Below are positions 26,736-38,900 of a stretch of DNA of 64,000 nucleotides, piece after piece (position 1 is the first letter of the stretch; the number at the start of each line of letters is the position of its first letter). The translations under genes and the position numbers were made by a program. The notes below the pieces were generated by a model. The model was not told the DNA's origin. It saw only the letters and a list, made by a program, of their open reading frames with translations, and did no database searches. The DNA comes from Aphrocallistes beatrix (lineage: Eukaryota > Porifera > Hexactinellida > Sceptrulophora > Aphrocallistidae): contig OY725493.1 in assembly GCA_963281255.1 (NCBI GenBank), positions 4,743,857 through 4,807,856 of the forward strand, in the 5' to 3' direction.

Positions 26736-28934
26736 ATGTCACTGACGCCTGCTATGATTGCTAGATTGTCCAAGAGAGGCTTAGTTCAATTTCAAGGTAA
26801 ACTGAGATCCGCAATTGTGACATTATGAGACTTGAGTAGTAATAGTAGTGTCTTTATTAGATAAATCAGAGAAACTGAGTACAGATTTGGTACGTTTTTT
26901 AAAATAATTAACTTCGGGTGGGAACAGTAATACTGCGTGGGTGCTTGAGTACTAACTCTTAGGGGAATGAATATTTCGATAGGTCCAAACTGCCTGCTAA
27001 CTGGGAAGAAGTAATTGACGAAAAAACGTAAGGAATTCTCTATACCGAATTGCTATTAGTAGAAAGGACTACTCATTACGGCGAACTCTGTAATTATTTC
27101 TTTAGTGGATACCCTTACTATTGGAACACAGATACGGATAATGTCCAATGGGACCCTCCAGAGCAAGAACAGATTTTAGGTAGTATTATATACAGAACCA
27201 TTTCAGAATTCTGCCACTAACACTTTTCTATTAAAACAGTACAGGCAGCAATTTCTTATGACCTTAAGCAAGTGAGTCAAGAGACAGAATCAAGGTCACA
27301 TCTGAGGTCACATTCTGAACGATCAGTAAGTTTTTATAATATCAATTCAGCACTTGTGATTAGGTCAAAGTTCTCCATTAACGTAGGCTACAAACCTAAT
27401 CATATTTATGTATGTATCCCATATATTTAATTATAGTATATTGCGTAATATATAATCATATTCCAATTTCCTAACATCAAGCGATATTATTCCTTTTTCT
27501 GTTTACGAACTTTGACGCTAGTCTAATGATTTAGTTTGATTGGACTGAGGTCAATTGATTAAACAAATCATGAGTTTCTAAATCTAAATCAAATTCATCA
27601 CATTTATTTCAAATCATAAACTAGCTTAGATGGCCAACTATTCAGACTACAAAGCGAATTTCAAGGAGATGATAGAACTCGGCGATATCACTCAGCACAA
27701 CTTGAAACAACTCAAAGTGGTAAACGCAGCCGCTCTCCCACTCACTTACCAAGAGGGGTTCTACAAGGGCGTGCCTGACCTCGGGGAGCTGGCGAAGTTA
27801 GCATACTTTAAAGACATTGTTGTTGGGGGTGTCTGTGCTAAAATCGATCAAACAAAGGAGACTAATAAACTGTACATCATGACTTTAGCCGTGTTGGCGC
27901 CTTACAGAAGACTTGGCATTGCCTCAATGATGCTAGAACATCTCATTTCATTCGCACAGAACAATAAGAAAATAAACGAAATATCTCTCCATGTACAAAC
28001 TAACAATGATGAAGCTATCGCATTCTATGAAAGATTTGAGTTCGAGAATGTTGAGAAAGTTCCCTCGTATTATAAACGTATCGAGCCTTCTGATGCATTT
28101 CTACTCAAGAGAATGCTCTGAAATGCAGGGGCACTCTAGCTCTCTACTGATGAAAGATTACCGTGCATATAGTAACAGATCATGAACATCACAAAATGTG
28201 TTTAGCTAATTTTAGGTAATTGTCTAGGCATGATTAACACCGGTAGTTTTGTGTAGAGCTGAGTGATTCTGGGAATGTGATGAATAATTTTAATTATGTC
28301 TTGCAAATCTTAATTATAGATTCTGACATCAGAGTTAAATTCAGAATAGAATAGATTTACCTGATACTAGATTACAGCAAGATGGGAGTGCTATCGGATG
28401 GGGGTAGAAACTAATTAGAATATTAAGCAATGTAGATTTAGAAATATTTAATCACATTCTATCTTCAGAACAAGTCGGAGCGATCAAAGTACAAAGATCG
28501 GCATAGACCTTATGACAGATCTGAGAGAAAAAGTGTGCTATGGCCATAGTTAGTGTTTAGCAAATTACAAAGGCTTACAAATGCTATTGTTTCTCTAGAA
28601 GAAAGAAAAGATGAAGATGAAGATGGGGGTGATGGTGATGAGCTGGATCCAATGGACCCTTCGTCATATTCGGACATTCCTCGGTTCGTTATTCTTATTT
28701 TAATAAATAAGCGAGCTAGGTTTCCAATAATCTGACCTATCTATCTCATTATGTAGCGGCTCTTGGGCCTCTGGACTCCCCACGAAAGGACAAGGGAGAC
28801 TGGCCGCAGACGAAACTGCCTCGGGACCTCTTTTCCAGATGCGACCTTACCCCAATCCCGGCGCTGTCCTCAGGTCACAAAAGCCCCCCTCTGAGTTTGT
28901 TGGCCCAAACTTGCCAGAGAAGTATTCCCATTAA
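26736..28934 (+). CDS. PQBP1: Polyglutamine-binding protein 1
   Basis: Eight exons join in phase to 213 residues: 26736-26796, 26861-26889, 26963-27027, 27106-27179, 27240-27325, 28469-28532, 28599-28683 and 28757-28934. PQBP1 is a nuclear spliceosome-associated protein that binds the U5 protein TXNL4A and the transcription and splicing machinery. Visible: the N-terminal block [12 protein letters not shown], one WW domain ([20 protein letters not shown], then WDPP), an Arg/Ser/Asp/Glu-rich polar middle shorter than in mammals, and the conserved C-terminal [26 protein letters not shown] and [17 protein letters not shown], the TXNL4A-binding segment. Exon 2 is only 29 nt. Intron 5 (27326-28468) contains the NAA50 gene on the same strand. 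It converges with the TRPA-like gene, with 115 bp between stop codons. Confidence 0.92.
27630..28121 (+). CDS. NAA50: N-alpha-acetyltransferase 50
   Basis: A 163-residue intronless frame that aligns through nearly its full length with NAA50 (San). This GNAT-fold enzyme acetylates N-termini beginning with Met plus a hydrophobic residue, as part of or beside the NatA complex, and is needed for sister-chromatid cohesion. Visible: [31 protein letters not shown], the substrate strand LYIMTLAVL, the acetyl-CoA loop [10 protein letters not shown] (R/Q-x-x-G-x-A type), and the C-terminal [13 protein letters not shown]. It lies wholly inside intron 5 of PQBP1, same strand. The N-terminus has about 10 extra residues relative to vertebrate NAA50. 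The lack of introns suggests an ancient retrocopy, which is inference. Confidence 0.95.
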   Translation: MANYSDYKANFKEMIELGDITQHNLKQLKVVNAAALPLTYQEGFYKGVPDLGELAKLAYFKDIVVGGVCAKIDQTKETNKLYIMTLAVLAPYRRLGIASMMLEHLISFAQNNKKINEISLHVQTNNDEAIAFYERFEFENVEKVPSYYKRIEPSDAFLLKRML

Positions 28935-29049
28935 TTTGATATTCTGGATTTGCAAGCACTTAAAAATAATCACAATAATAGTTAGTTTGTACATTGAAAT
29001 TGTAAGAGACTGCATTATGAGTATAAAATCATTGCATATACATACATTG

Positions 29050-32000
29050 TTAAAAATATAGTTGTGAGGCTCCCATAGAGCCAGCATCCTTCATTCCTTC
29101 TGACTGCTCCTTCAGATTCTGCCTTTGGATCTGTATTTGTGTCTCATCTCCTTTGCTTTCCAGTATCTTGTTGTTTCTCGGTGCATCTAGAAGACGAGAA
29201 TAATCAGTACACACTTAACATTCTTAATAACATTAGTGTTAATGTACATATTACTTACATATGTCGGTGATCTGCTGCCAGTACTCCCTTGTTAACTTTA
29301 CCTTCAGAAGAGCGGTAAAGACTTGAATCACGCGTCCGAATAGAAGATAGGCTAGAGAGCTAGTCTCAAACTCCACCGCTACCTTCAACATGTAGCGCTG
29401 CCTACCAGGGAGTTTGCTTGAGTAGGTAGCACAGAACTGAGCCACGAGGAAGTTAACCAGGAATACGATAACAAGTAGGATGAATGTAACGTAGACCAAG
29501 CTAGGGTAGAACCCAATCATTCTCATGAAGTTGGCGTCTTCAAATACATGTCCCTGTAGAAGAACACGAATCCCGCTAAGGAATGTTTGAGATGCATTGC
29601 AAAATGCTCTCTCCTCATAACCCGAACAAGACACGTTACTCGCTGGAACAAGCGCGAAACCGAATCCACCAGTAAACGTGATAAGTAGAGCCGAAAAGAT
29701 AATCAAAAAGCGAGGAAAATCGCGAGTTAGCGCCGTATACAAGATGGACGTATAAGGCCCGAGGGAGACGGATAGTGTGGCGTACTTGAATAGCCTTAAT
29801 GTGTTGAAAATGAATGAAAGGCTAGCTAAAGTCCACTGAGCGTCCCCTCCTATCCAATGGGAAAGGAGAAACATTGCTAGTGTTACGATGCCCAGCCACT
29901 CAAGTATGACCACTGGCTCCAATAAATGCATTAACACCTGTTTTACTAACCACAAGGGACGCTGTGCCTTCTTGGGAACTTTTAGTTTCTTTTTCAGTTT
30001 TAGCATCCAACCGTATTTCTTGATGTACCTCACTGTCGTGAACCAGGTCACTTCTTTTTTGGGTTTTTGATTTGTTTTGTTTCTGAGTGTGTTATCCCAG
30101 TTAGAAAAGTATATTTTGAATCGCTGAATCTGTCTAAAGACGACAGAAAGTATGTGGCATGTAGATACTACAAAATCAATTAGCAGCAACGCTACCAGTA
30201 AGAAGTTTAGGAAGTTGGTACCATGATGGTTCATTTCTAATTGTTGAATCTGTATGTAGGAGAGTGTGAACTGGAGAAGGTATATTATGCCTAGGTACGC
30301 TAGAAACATCAAGAATGATGCAAGGTTGAACTTTGAGTAAACGTCTACTTTGCGTTCAGTCAGAACTGAGACGATGGGATGGAATATGATCGAGTGATTG
30401 TGTATGGTGTCTAGCTTCTGGTAGAGTGTGGGTATGCCGATTTGGTATTTTTCATCTATGTCTGATACTCCTGGAAGTACTGGTCGCTCCCCCAACTCGT
30501 TAATGTTGAGTAAGTCAGGCAAAAGTGTATCTAAAAATTAAAATTTGATTGGTAATTCATTCGCATAGAAAATGCATTCGATTTTTCACTTGATATGTGC
30601 GGCAAGTAGAATGTAGACTATATTTCCACTTACAAGTATCTGCATCCGATTCATGCACTAACAAATCAAAAACAGCTCCAAGAGTCTGATAACATTTCAG
30701 CTCTATCATAACATGCAGGATATTTATTCCTTTGAAATCCTCATTTACCATGTACTCGACAGCTGCTCGAGATCTAAAAACCGCAGATTCAATTAAACTG
30801 GATAGCTGTGTTCCTAAACTATTCAAGAGAGTAGACTTACTTGCGTTTGTAATGGGTTTTGATCATTGTCGCAGCCATACTGTCGTTGCCAGCGGTTATA
30901 CATATCACGAATGGGGAAGGAATCGCACTGTTTTTGAACAGCAAGTTCAATTTAATATTCCTATTAATTCCCTCCAGCAATCTTTCTAGCCATTCTCCTT
31001 CTCCCCATTTGCTCAGATGATGTAGGATGGAGTATCCACGTTGATCCGTTTTCTCCAAGTTCCCTAATAGGTATTACAAATAACTTCTGTAATTACCTAA
31101 TTCAATTCTTGTTCGTAGATAGCTAACCTTCAAAAACAGTGTTGAACACAATCTGTATTAACTCCTCCAATGGACAATAGATTAACGGAGTTATTCCGTC
31201 GTAACTCTCTTGGTTGAGTGATGCGCCATGTGTTACAAGCAAAGCAATTATGGATTGTCTTTTCCTTGATGCAGCAAAGTGTAATGGCGTATCTCCTATG
31301 GAATTACGATCATTAAAATATACAATTTAAAGACTAAATAATGCAGATGGTAGCTACATACCTTGTATATTGGTTGCATTAGGATCAGCTCCATGATCCA
31401 ACAAATATTTGAGTACCTGTGTGTTACCAACATCTGCTGCAATATGAAGTGGGGTGACTAGGTTATTAGCTAGCGGCTGAACACCTGCTCCATACCTTTC
31501 CACGAGTACCTTACAGCACTCTGTATAATTTGCTTGGGTCTCTTCAGGTAATTCTCCGTCATCTCCGTGTCTGTTTGCTTCTGCTATGAAGTGTAATGCA
31601 GTGTACCTGTGAAATAGACTAATGATAAATGATATTCGATACTATTGCAAAATGTTTCTGTCAAACTTTTCTTTATAACATTGAATGTGAGCATACATGG
31701 TTGATATCCATTGGTTGCCTTACCTATGCGCTTCTTCATTCCCCTCGTCTTCAGTTGAGATTGATCCAGGGTACCTTTGTGCTTCCTTGAGGAGAGCGTC
31801 CAACACGGCAGCATATCCATACCTGGCCGCGTAATGCAGCGCATTGAGGTTATTTACGTCTCGAGGAGAGAGCTGAGCGCCTCGCTGTATTAGCAAGCGT
31901 GCGATGTGGTCATGTCCCTTGCTGCATGTGAGCATGAGCGGAGTGGACAGCTTCGTGTCTAGTGCGTTGATATCTGCTCCATGAGTAACTATTGTTCTGC

Positions 32001-32621
32001 AGCAAAGTTCCTCGCCTCCTAAACAAACGGACATTAGTATTTTAATGAATAAAACATATTGCTGTGTATCGATTATTTGAAGTTTTGATTATCAGTGATT
32101 ACTTAGTGCTGCTATGTGTAGGGGTGTCCATCCGAACTGATTCGTTTTGAGGTTAAGGTTAGCGTTAGCTTTTGCAATAATGTCCACACATTCTGAGAAA
32201 CCTCTCTCACATGCAAAATGCAGAGCAGAAACTCCATTATGATCTTTATCATCAACCTAATAGCAAAGTAATTAGATATTTAACCTCACTTTATCTACAT
32301 ATTAACTACTATACTCACCAGTGCACCATGTTCTACTATCTTCTTGACTATGAGACTATTCCCCTTCACAGCTGCTTTCATTAGTGGTGTCCCCCCTCTA
32401 CTGTCCTTTGCATTTATGTCTATATTCCGTGCATAATCTTGATGCAATAAGATTGAAACGCAATCGTGATGTCCATTGAAAGCGGCCCAGTGTAACCCAG
32501 TGTACCCAGCTCTGTCTGCCTGATTCCCGTTTTCTCCCTTTTCAAGTAGCTCTTTTAACCTCTCCACTAGGCCCTCTTTACATACCTGCACTAAATCGCG
32601 TTCTGCCAATGATTCCGACAT
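29050..32621 (-). CDS. Ankyrin-repeat TRP cation channel (TRPA1-like)
   Basis: Nine minus-strand exons join in phase to 993 residues: 32621-32319, 32256-32103, 32018-31724, 31606-31362, 31295-31128, 31063-30841, 30818-30634, 30530-29259 and 29186-29050. Residues about 35-460 hold roughly a dozen ankyrin repeats (for example TGLHWAAFNGHHDCVSILL and TPLHIAADVGNTQVLKYLL). Residues about 590-870 hold six hydrophobic segments with a pore-loop region between the last two (FLSGIRVLLQGHVFEDAN), then a charged cytoplasmic C-terminus. Order and spacing resemble TRPA1-type sensory cation channels, but the repeat number is lower and the sequence divergent, so ligand or stimulus cannot be assigned. Intron 6 is only 22 nt by this model. 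The gene is divergent from EDEM1, with 305 bp between start codons. Confidence 0.88.
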
Positions 32622-32926
32622 TTAAACAATTCCTAAAATAAACCAAATACTAGACCATTTATATATTGTGGACTATTACAACGGCTTATATGCTAATAGA
32701 CCTACATCCAAGACATGGCTGCTAGGAAACGTGATAGCTACATTCCTGAAAACCAATTGGTTACCCACTAACGCTTCTCTAATAATAACTACATGCATTA
32801 CTAATAATATGTGGCTTAATATAGGTTATTTATTTAATATTTAAATTCGTGGCTTCTTTAGTAGACACTAAAATTAGACCAGGACACCACAGATGAATCA
32901 GAACTAAAGCTTTTGCAACTGACCCT
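32622..32926. promoter_or_regulatory. Shared upstream region of the TRPA-like gene and EDEM1
   Basis: The two start codons face away from each other, 305 bp apart, so this AT-rich segment must hold both core promoters or 5' UTRs. No specific binding motif was recognised. The assignment rests on gene position only. Confidence 0.4.
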
Positions 32927-35900
32927 ATGCAAAATTCAAACAGACAGAATCCTAATACAAATCCTAGTAATCCATCTCAATCAGAATTTGATGATTTAAT
33001 AGAACTTAATCGGTTAAAGAAGCAAATGAAAATAAACCTGATTTTCTTCATTATTCACATTTTAATAACAGTTTTGTTATTTAACTTTCAAAAATCACAT
33101 TCGACATTTTTCACATCTGAAAACCAATTCCCGAATGACCAAGTTTCGAACTCAGCGAGGCAAACTTTCCAACAAAGTTACTCTCTGTCAGATATTCGCT
33201 ACAGACCTTTCTCCGAGTCAGAAAGACGGAGATACAGGGACATAGCTAAGCAGATGTTTTATCATGGTTACGATAACTATATGCGGTATGCGTTCCCTCT
33301 CGACGAGCTGAATCCGGTTACTTGTTCCGGCCGTGGACCCGATACGCAAAATCCGTGAGTTAAGTTAGTTCATTTAAGATGTCGCATTTTTGTGATTATA
33401 AATTCAATTCAGTACTGCTCCAAGGAGATGCGCTTATCGCCCGTCGATCCTGCGAAATCTAACAATCCGATTTTTATCAAATTTTTGGATCTATTTATGG
33501 TGTAATTTCCCGTCTGATATTTTTCCGCGAAATGTTTTTGACTTCCTGTGCTGTGTTTGTAAATTCGTATTAAGTCTAAACTGAATTTAGAGGTATTAAT
33601 GAGATCTCAACGGTTTTGATGGGTATTTCACTTTGTAGAATCCGATATTTGCACATAGATAGTTATAATAGGAATATTCATGCAACATCTTTCGACCGAC
33701 ATTTATTTCTAAATTTCTATTTTTCTTTCATACATTCAATTTGAATACAAAAGTGTTCCAAATCCAATTTTACTTTGTAGATAAGATGGATAACCTATAC
33801 TGAAATTGGAATTATATTAGTTCATGATCCAATGATAGAATCAACAAGTGAATGTAGACATTGTTTTATCACTGTTCATTACTTGAATCCTGCGAAAAAT
33901 GTATTTGTAAAAATTCAATAATATATACATCATTTAGATGAAATAATGCTCTGTGTTGCTACCTATGTGATATTTATCTACCTTTTAATGACCTCTTACT
34001 TTCATGATTAAAAAGATGCAAGATCTATTTATATATGTCTCTAGAATTACTTCACTTCAAAGAAGTAAGAGCTAATTATAATACATTTCTAGGTAAACTA
34101 ACCTGAGTTAATCGATACACTTTATATCACGAGACAGCGGTGTTACTCAATTCATGTCTGCCTTACTTGGGAATTTAGACCAAAATAGATCGAATCCTTT
34201 GTCTTCTACTAAGCTATGCATAGGATTAATTAACCTTATTTCAATATCGTTGGAAAGTAAAAGGAAAGCACTGTTTAAAGAGTTGTTAATAAACACTAAA
34301 CTAGTCAATACATTTTTCCTGAAATTATCATTGCCACATTGCGTTGTCAATTCCTTTTGATTCGTGCATTTTAGTGGTGATGATAAAATTAGATCACCCA
34401 CTACCCTCTCTGCCATGCATGATAATATCACGACTAGCAACTATCTATATTCTTTATTAATAACATCGCATGATCTCCGCATGTCTATATGCAACTGTAA
34501 TCTCCTTAATATTTCATTGATATTCTTTGACGCTTTATAATAATTAGTAACGTTGCTTGCGTAAACTATATTAATGCAGAGAGGTCAGTTTCAAGGTCAA
34601 TTCGAAAAGGTTAAGGTCAAGGTCAAGGTCAATTCAGCATCAGAGAGATAGATTATAAATAGGGTCGAATGGAGCCATAATTATTAAGTTCTCCAGAGCC
34701 CTGATCCTCAAACAGAATATCCCGACTGAAACTTCTCTCCTTTTCCGTCCCTCATACAAACCATTAACCAGCTACATCTACAAACTGTATAAATACAACA
34801 TGGATGTGTTCGCTATACTCTCTAATTTCCAGAACATTGGTCTTACAGGAATGCCTTCTAACTTTAGTTCGTCTCAAACACAGTCTAACAGTAAGAAATG
34901 TGAAGGTGCTAAAGTTAGAAAACGGCGAGTTTCAGAGAATAATAGGTCAGATCCAATTTCGCCAGTTTTAGACAACAGCATAATTAGGTCAACTTCAGAA
35001 ATGAACCCTTTGAAAATCTCGCTTGCTCGCGCACAACACTTCCTCTCCTGGATTGTATCTCTGATGACCACACCCAATGGACACACTCCTTTGCTGATCC
35101 TGTTCTTCCTCATGTTGCTGTTCCTATTCGGAATAATTACCTCCACGATTAAGCTCATCTTTGCGGCTATTTTTATGCTAATCAACCCTTTTAAACAAGT
35201 TCGAACGAGTAGTCAACGCAAATGAAATTATATTCTTGCTTACTTTTCGGCAAATAGCCCCTTATATGTTACTAGTTTCAACTCATTTTCAATTTGATTT
35301 TTTTATGGAATTGTGTATGTGTTTCAATATATGTACTCAGAACAATACTTTAAATTAAAGGAGTGAATTATTTCATAGCCAGTGTCTACCAGTAGCATTA
35401 ATTAGCATGCGCACTCACGAGTTGACTTTATTGCATTGTGCACTTCGGTATTCGTTTTAGTAAATTTTTATTTGATTAGAAATCTAATTCATGTAATTCC
35501 CATCAAGGCTGGATTCGGTTAACCGGTTAACGGCCGTCAATCTCGGTTAACGGTTAAGGAAATCTTAGATCGGTTAACCGATCTGCTTTATTTTCTAAAT
35601 ATTCACATTAATTTCTTTGTTTTTCGAAGGAGATTCAAGAATATTACTTCTCAAAATTTGTAAATGTAATAGAATTCCTATTTTCTAACCACAAAGTATA
35701 TTTCGAGACCACTGAAAATTATCAATTTTTTCAATATCAGGTTAAAGCTTAGTCCAAAATCCATATTTCAACCAATTAAATACTGGTATCGGTTAACCGG
35801 TTAACCGCCCTGGAGGAAACCAAAATAACCGAACCATAAAATCGGTTAACCAACCCCAGCCCTGTTCCCATTTTCCCAAAGTCGGATATAACGAATAATA

Positions 35901-38900
35901 GGGAACAGCAATAGTATTGTAGCCTTAATTAATCACTCAATTAAATAACTTGCGCACGTACTTAATTGCTTACGATTATTGGGTGGGTGTAGTGATCTAT
36001 CAATCTCATTTAATCAGCATATCCATCTGAAGTAATGTACAATAGGGTTGAAAACTATTTTTTTCTGAAAAAATAGCTTATTGACAATAGTTGTAGAGAC
36101 AAAATAATTACTTTTCGAATAACATCATGTCCTCACATTGATTGAATATTTTCTTTATATCCCAATTGTCTTTGTAGACTGCAGTGACGATAATATAGAT
36201 TATTTCTAAATTTTTTACCATAGAACCCAAACTATATCTATGAATGATAGAATCACTATATATGATACGTATATATCACCTGCACATCCGGCGATCCAAA
36301 ATGAAATGTAAATCTGTTTATAAAAAATATATTAATAAAAAATCTAAAAAGTTTCCGGCATCTTTAGTCTTCATTCATATTATCCAATTTGTGCAGAAGA
36401 AATTATCCTTCGAATATATAACTAAATTATTTTAATTTTGTTAGAATTTTCGTAAATAAAATTTCCTAGACTTCGTAATGTGTCTATTGGTATTAAGTGA
36501 ACCAATTCCACTTCAGAGACCAAAGATTGTTGACGATATTAAATTAAATATCTTGATGAATTGGATACCTTTTGTTGGATTTATGTAATAATACACCTTC
36601 TCTTCACGAAGTTGCTCTCTTTCAGGAATTCTTTTGTTTTCAGCGTATGGTTGTCTGTTAATGGGCGTGGTCTCCAAATTTGAAATGGTGAATCTCTATT
36701 CAGATGAATTCTCGTGACTGTTATATATCTTCTGTTTATTCAAATATCAATGTCGATGTGTTGTTTTGCCATTTTGAGGTTGAAATAGACAAGTAATTAA
36801 TAATTGATTCATGAGCCATCTTTTTGCCCTTCTATAGTTTTGAAAAACCTAAAGAAATTGAGATTATAATTTAGTGAAACTAAAGTATTAATCAACTGAT
36901 TATGATGGATAAACTTAATAATTATAGAAATTAGTGTGAACTTAGCGATATAAGATAAAATTAAAGAAAGTTGAAAATATCACTTACAAATAATCCCTGA
37001 ATCATTAAAAGTAATCATGACTTTAAGCGACATCATCCTATCTTTTGTTGGGTCAATACGTCGCTCTAGTTCTAATTATATTTAATTATATTTTTCAACA
37101 GAGCAAAAATTGGATTCCATTTGGTGAAATACTATATTCTGAGATTTCATCATTTAATACTGAATAATATCAGGTGCACAGCTATACAAGAATGAATGCC
37201 TATATACCAAATTTTATAAAAAAAACACCTTTATATTTCGCAGGATCACACATACGGACTTAAGGATATGTGGTACATCGTCTATGTCATATGAGGCTAT
37301 CTCCCGATGAGAGATGTCCTATAAATGTGTGAATAAATATATTACAACAATTATATATAGGAATAACATAAATATTAATGATGTGTTGGGGAACTACTCG
37401 CTCACCCTACTGGACTCATTGGACATGCTAGCAGTAAGTTGAGTCGACTCAGTCAGTGCTAAAATTCTCACATCACAAGCAAGCATATTCATGTTTATTT
37501 TTTTGCAGATTTTGGGGAACACTTCTGAGTTCAAAAAAGCCATTAATCGTGTGGTGAACACAGTTTCTTTCAGCCAAAACGTGACAGTGCAAGTGTTTGA
37601 AGCATCCATAAGGTATGCTGAAACGATCTAATTATCTAATCTGGATATTTACTTCGCTATTAATTTCCTTTATTTTCAGAGTCTTAGGTGCGCTTCTATC
37701 AGCTCATCTACTCATCGAGGATGAAGAAAAGCACTTTGGGGATCTGAGGCCACTGTGGTACTCGAATCAGCTGTTATACCTTTCTGAAGAACTTGCAACA
37801 AAGTTGCTTCCCGCATTTGATGATAGCTTTAGCGGTCTCCCTCATCCGAGAGTAATATTCTCACCTTAACATATTTCATTCCTGTCTGTCTCAGCTAACC
37901 AAAATCCTTTAGCTTAATTTTTTAAAAATGTATACACAAACGCCTAAACGCTTGGCTAACCTAGAACAATATTGAGACTCATCGGCTCGACATTAATTGA
38001 GTTGTCTTCATGTCTTGAGGTTTTTAATAGGAGGATATGTTGCACCAGGATATTAGACTACATTTAAAAATTGAATCTACTTAAAACGCATTTCTACCAT
38101 TGTTTGTTTTGTCTGGTAATAAGATGACTGAGAAAGACATGTAATCAATACCATTGCTAATTTGCTAAAATCCCCCCCGTTAGCAGGAAGGCTCCTTTCC
38201 TATTATGGAGTATCTTTCAGCAACAAATATTATAAACATGTACAGTATGTACGTATGTATCTACGTAAATTTATCTAGTCTAACCTTTCGATCGGAGTGA
38301 TTTAGACTTTAGTGGTCTAATGCCAGAATTTGATACCTTCATGTCAGTAATAATTTGTAAAGTTTCCATCTTTGAATCTTGTTGAAATACTGAAGTGTAT
38401 GCAAGTACTCGTACAATATGACACTGGACTAAAGTAACGATAGATTCATATTCTTAGGTGAACCTCAACGGATCAAAACCGGTGTATAGAGTTAATACGA
38501 CTTGCGCCGCTGGAGCCGGCACTCTCCTTATAGAGTTCGGAATTCTCTCTCGACTGCTAGGAAACTCCACATACGAGAGACTAGCGAGAAAAGCTATGGA
38601 AATCATTTTTAATTTAAAATCGCAAGAAACGGGACTAGTTGGTATATACGATTATACATATATCTCCAAGCTACACACTAAATGGAGGTTGTAAATTTGC
38701 ATTTATTTACTTAGGAAATACTATCGATATCCAATCCGGATTGTGGACAGATCAAATGACAGGACTGGGGGCAGGGATCGACTCACTTTATGAGTATATT
38801 TTCAAAGTAGGTTACTAAAAATTTTTAACGTTTGTGTTATCTGATAACTTCATTGTTAATTCATCATAGAGTTATATTCTATTTGGAAAGAGGAAAGATC

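Noticed and set aside
34154-34440. Short frames on both strands upstream of the nuclear-receptor-like sites
   Set aside because: They overlap each other, have no family resemblance and no core promoter, and lie in EDEM1 intron 1.
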